DNA from: Psychrobacter sp. UBA6766
GTDB taxonomy: Bacteria > Pseudomonadota > Gammaproteobacteria > Pseudomonadales > Moraxellaceae
Length of the DNA stretch: 64,000 bases
Reading direction: 5' to 3'
Assembly (NCBI RefSeq): GCF_002453355.1
Contig: NZ_DKGQ01000043.1
Coordinates: 1-64,000 of the forward strand
Below the pieces are notes generated by a model. That model worked only from the letters and a program-made list of their open reading frames with translations, did no database searches and was not told the DNA's origin. The translations under genes and the position numbers were made by a program. Positions 63,610-64,000 of this stretch are shown here, in pieces; positions within the stretch are counted from its first letter, which is position 1; the number at the start of each line of letters is the position of its first letter.

Positions 63610-64000
63610 TTGAGTACTTTTAAGACGTTTACGGATTTGCCGCTATCAGACGCTACTTTGCGCGCAGTAAAGGATTTGGGATTTACCGAACTGACGCCCA
63701 TTCAAGCACAAATACTACCTCATACACTGGCAAATCAAGATGCTATCGGACAGGCTCAAACAGGTACTGGCAAGACAGCAACGTTTTTACTGACTATCAT
63801 GGAAGCATTACTCAAGCGTCCTTTTGCTGCTGATGAAAAGCGCTATTTGGGGGAGCCACGTGCTGTAGTGATGGCGCCAACGCGTGAGCTTGCTCAGCAA
63901 ATATTTGATGATTGCATTGCGCTGACCAAATATACTTCACTGCATAGCGTTTGTATCATGGGTGGTACCAATTATGAAACCCAGCAGCATGAGCTTGAGC
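63610..64000 (+). CDS. rhlB: DEAD-box RNA helicase, 5' part (RhlB-like)
   Basis: Cut off by the window end. The preferred start is a TTG seven bases after AAGGAT; in-frame ATGs at 63574 and earlier lack ribosome sites. The visible 130 residues contain the helicase Q motif with FTELTPIQAQ near residue 26, the Walker A motif AQTGTGKTATFL near 50-61, and motif Ia PTRELAQQI. GGTNYETQQHELE at the end recalls RhlB, which works with RNase E; other DEAD-box types cannot be fully excluded from the N-terminal part. Confidence 0.85.
   Translation, partial: MSTFKTFTDLPLSDATLRAVKDLGFTELTPIQAQILPHTLANQDAIGQAQTGTGKTATFLLTIMEALLKRPFAADEKRYLGEPRAVVMAPTRELAQQIFDDCIALTKYTSLHSVCIMGGTNYETQQHELE

Overview
This looks like a chromosomal window from a Moraxellaceae gammaproteobacterium, most probably Psychrobacter. 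The basis is protein resemblance and layout: miaA followed by an hfq with a long Gly/Asn-rich tail, the kdsD-kdsC-lptC-lptA-lptB order, moderately AT-rich DNA with long AT-rich intergenic gaps, and frequent TTG/GTG starts. I could not run any search, so genus level is inference. I see no rRNA, tRNA, CRISPR array, prophage or intact insertion sequence.

Layout. 1-3.1 kb: a nitric-oxide module (nnrS plus an NsrR-type Rrf2 repressor with an unusual insertion, and NsrR-like palindromes upstream of both genes) and a convergent metallo-beta-lactamase-fold protein. 4.0-7.2 kb: an MFS transporter and a fatty-acyl-CoA ligase. 7.5-16.8 kb: propionyl-CoA ligase and a valine/isobutyrate degradation operon (mmsA, acyl-CoA dehydrogenase, enoyl-CoA hydratase, 3-hydroxyisobutyryl-CoA hydrolase, mmsB), closed by an IclR-family regulator on the other strand. 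17.4-19.9 kb: outer-membrane beta-barrel, phosphopantetheinyl transferase, Pal-like lipoprotein. 20.2-27.8 kb: pepN, DAHP synthase, lpxB, rnhB, a DUF924 protein. 27.9-33.3 kb: a carboxy(nor)spermidine polyamine pair and a BetT-like choline transporter.

33.3-37.9 kb is the most accessory-looking part: a dense run of hairpins with a right end resembling IS200/IS605-type elements (possible orphan omega-RNA-like RNA), a 34-residue membrane peptide ORF, two YdcZ-type membrane proteins, an ICMT-like methyltransferase, an unrecognised protein, PhzF-like and YnfA-like proteins, and a long QueD-like protein. 37.9-48.5 kb is core: tsaE, mutL, miaA, hfq, the KDO/LPS-transport genes and radA. 48.6-56.2 kb holds envelope functions: RlpA-like protein, RodA, an M15 peptidase, a paired active/inactive M16 peptidase set, and a 50-residue lipoprotein. 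56.5-64 kb: ftsY, ogt-like methyltransferase, a YebC-family regulator, an ion channel with a C-terminal zinc ribbon, a UbiB-family kinase, aroQ, a cold-shock protein, and the beginning of a DEAD-box helicase cut by the window end.

Most of the window is ordinary housekeeping sequence. The strongest unusual signals are the structured RNA-like segment at about 33.40-33.60 kb, the 47-residue insertion between the Fe-S cysteines of the NsrR homologue, the structured leader before the carboxynorspermidine synthase, large insertions in MiaA and QueD, a shortened MutL C-terminus, and an easily missed 50-residue lipoprotein gene.
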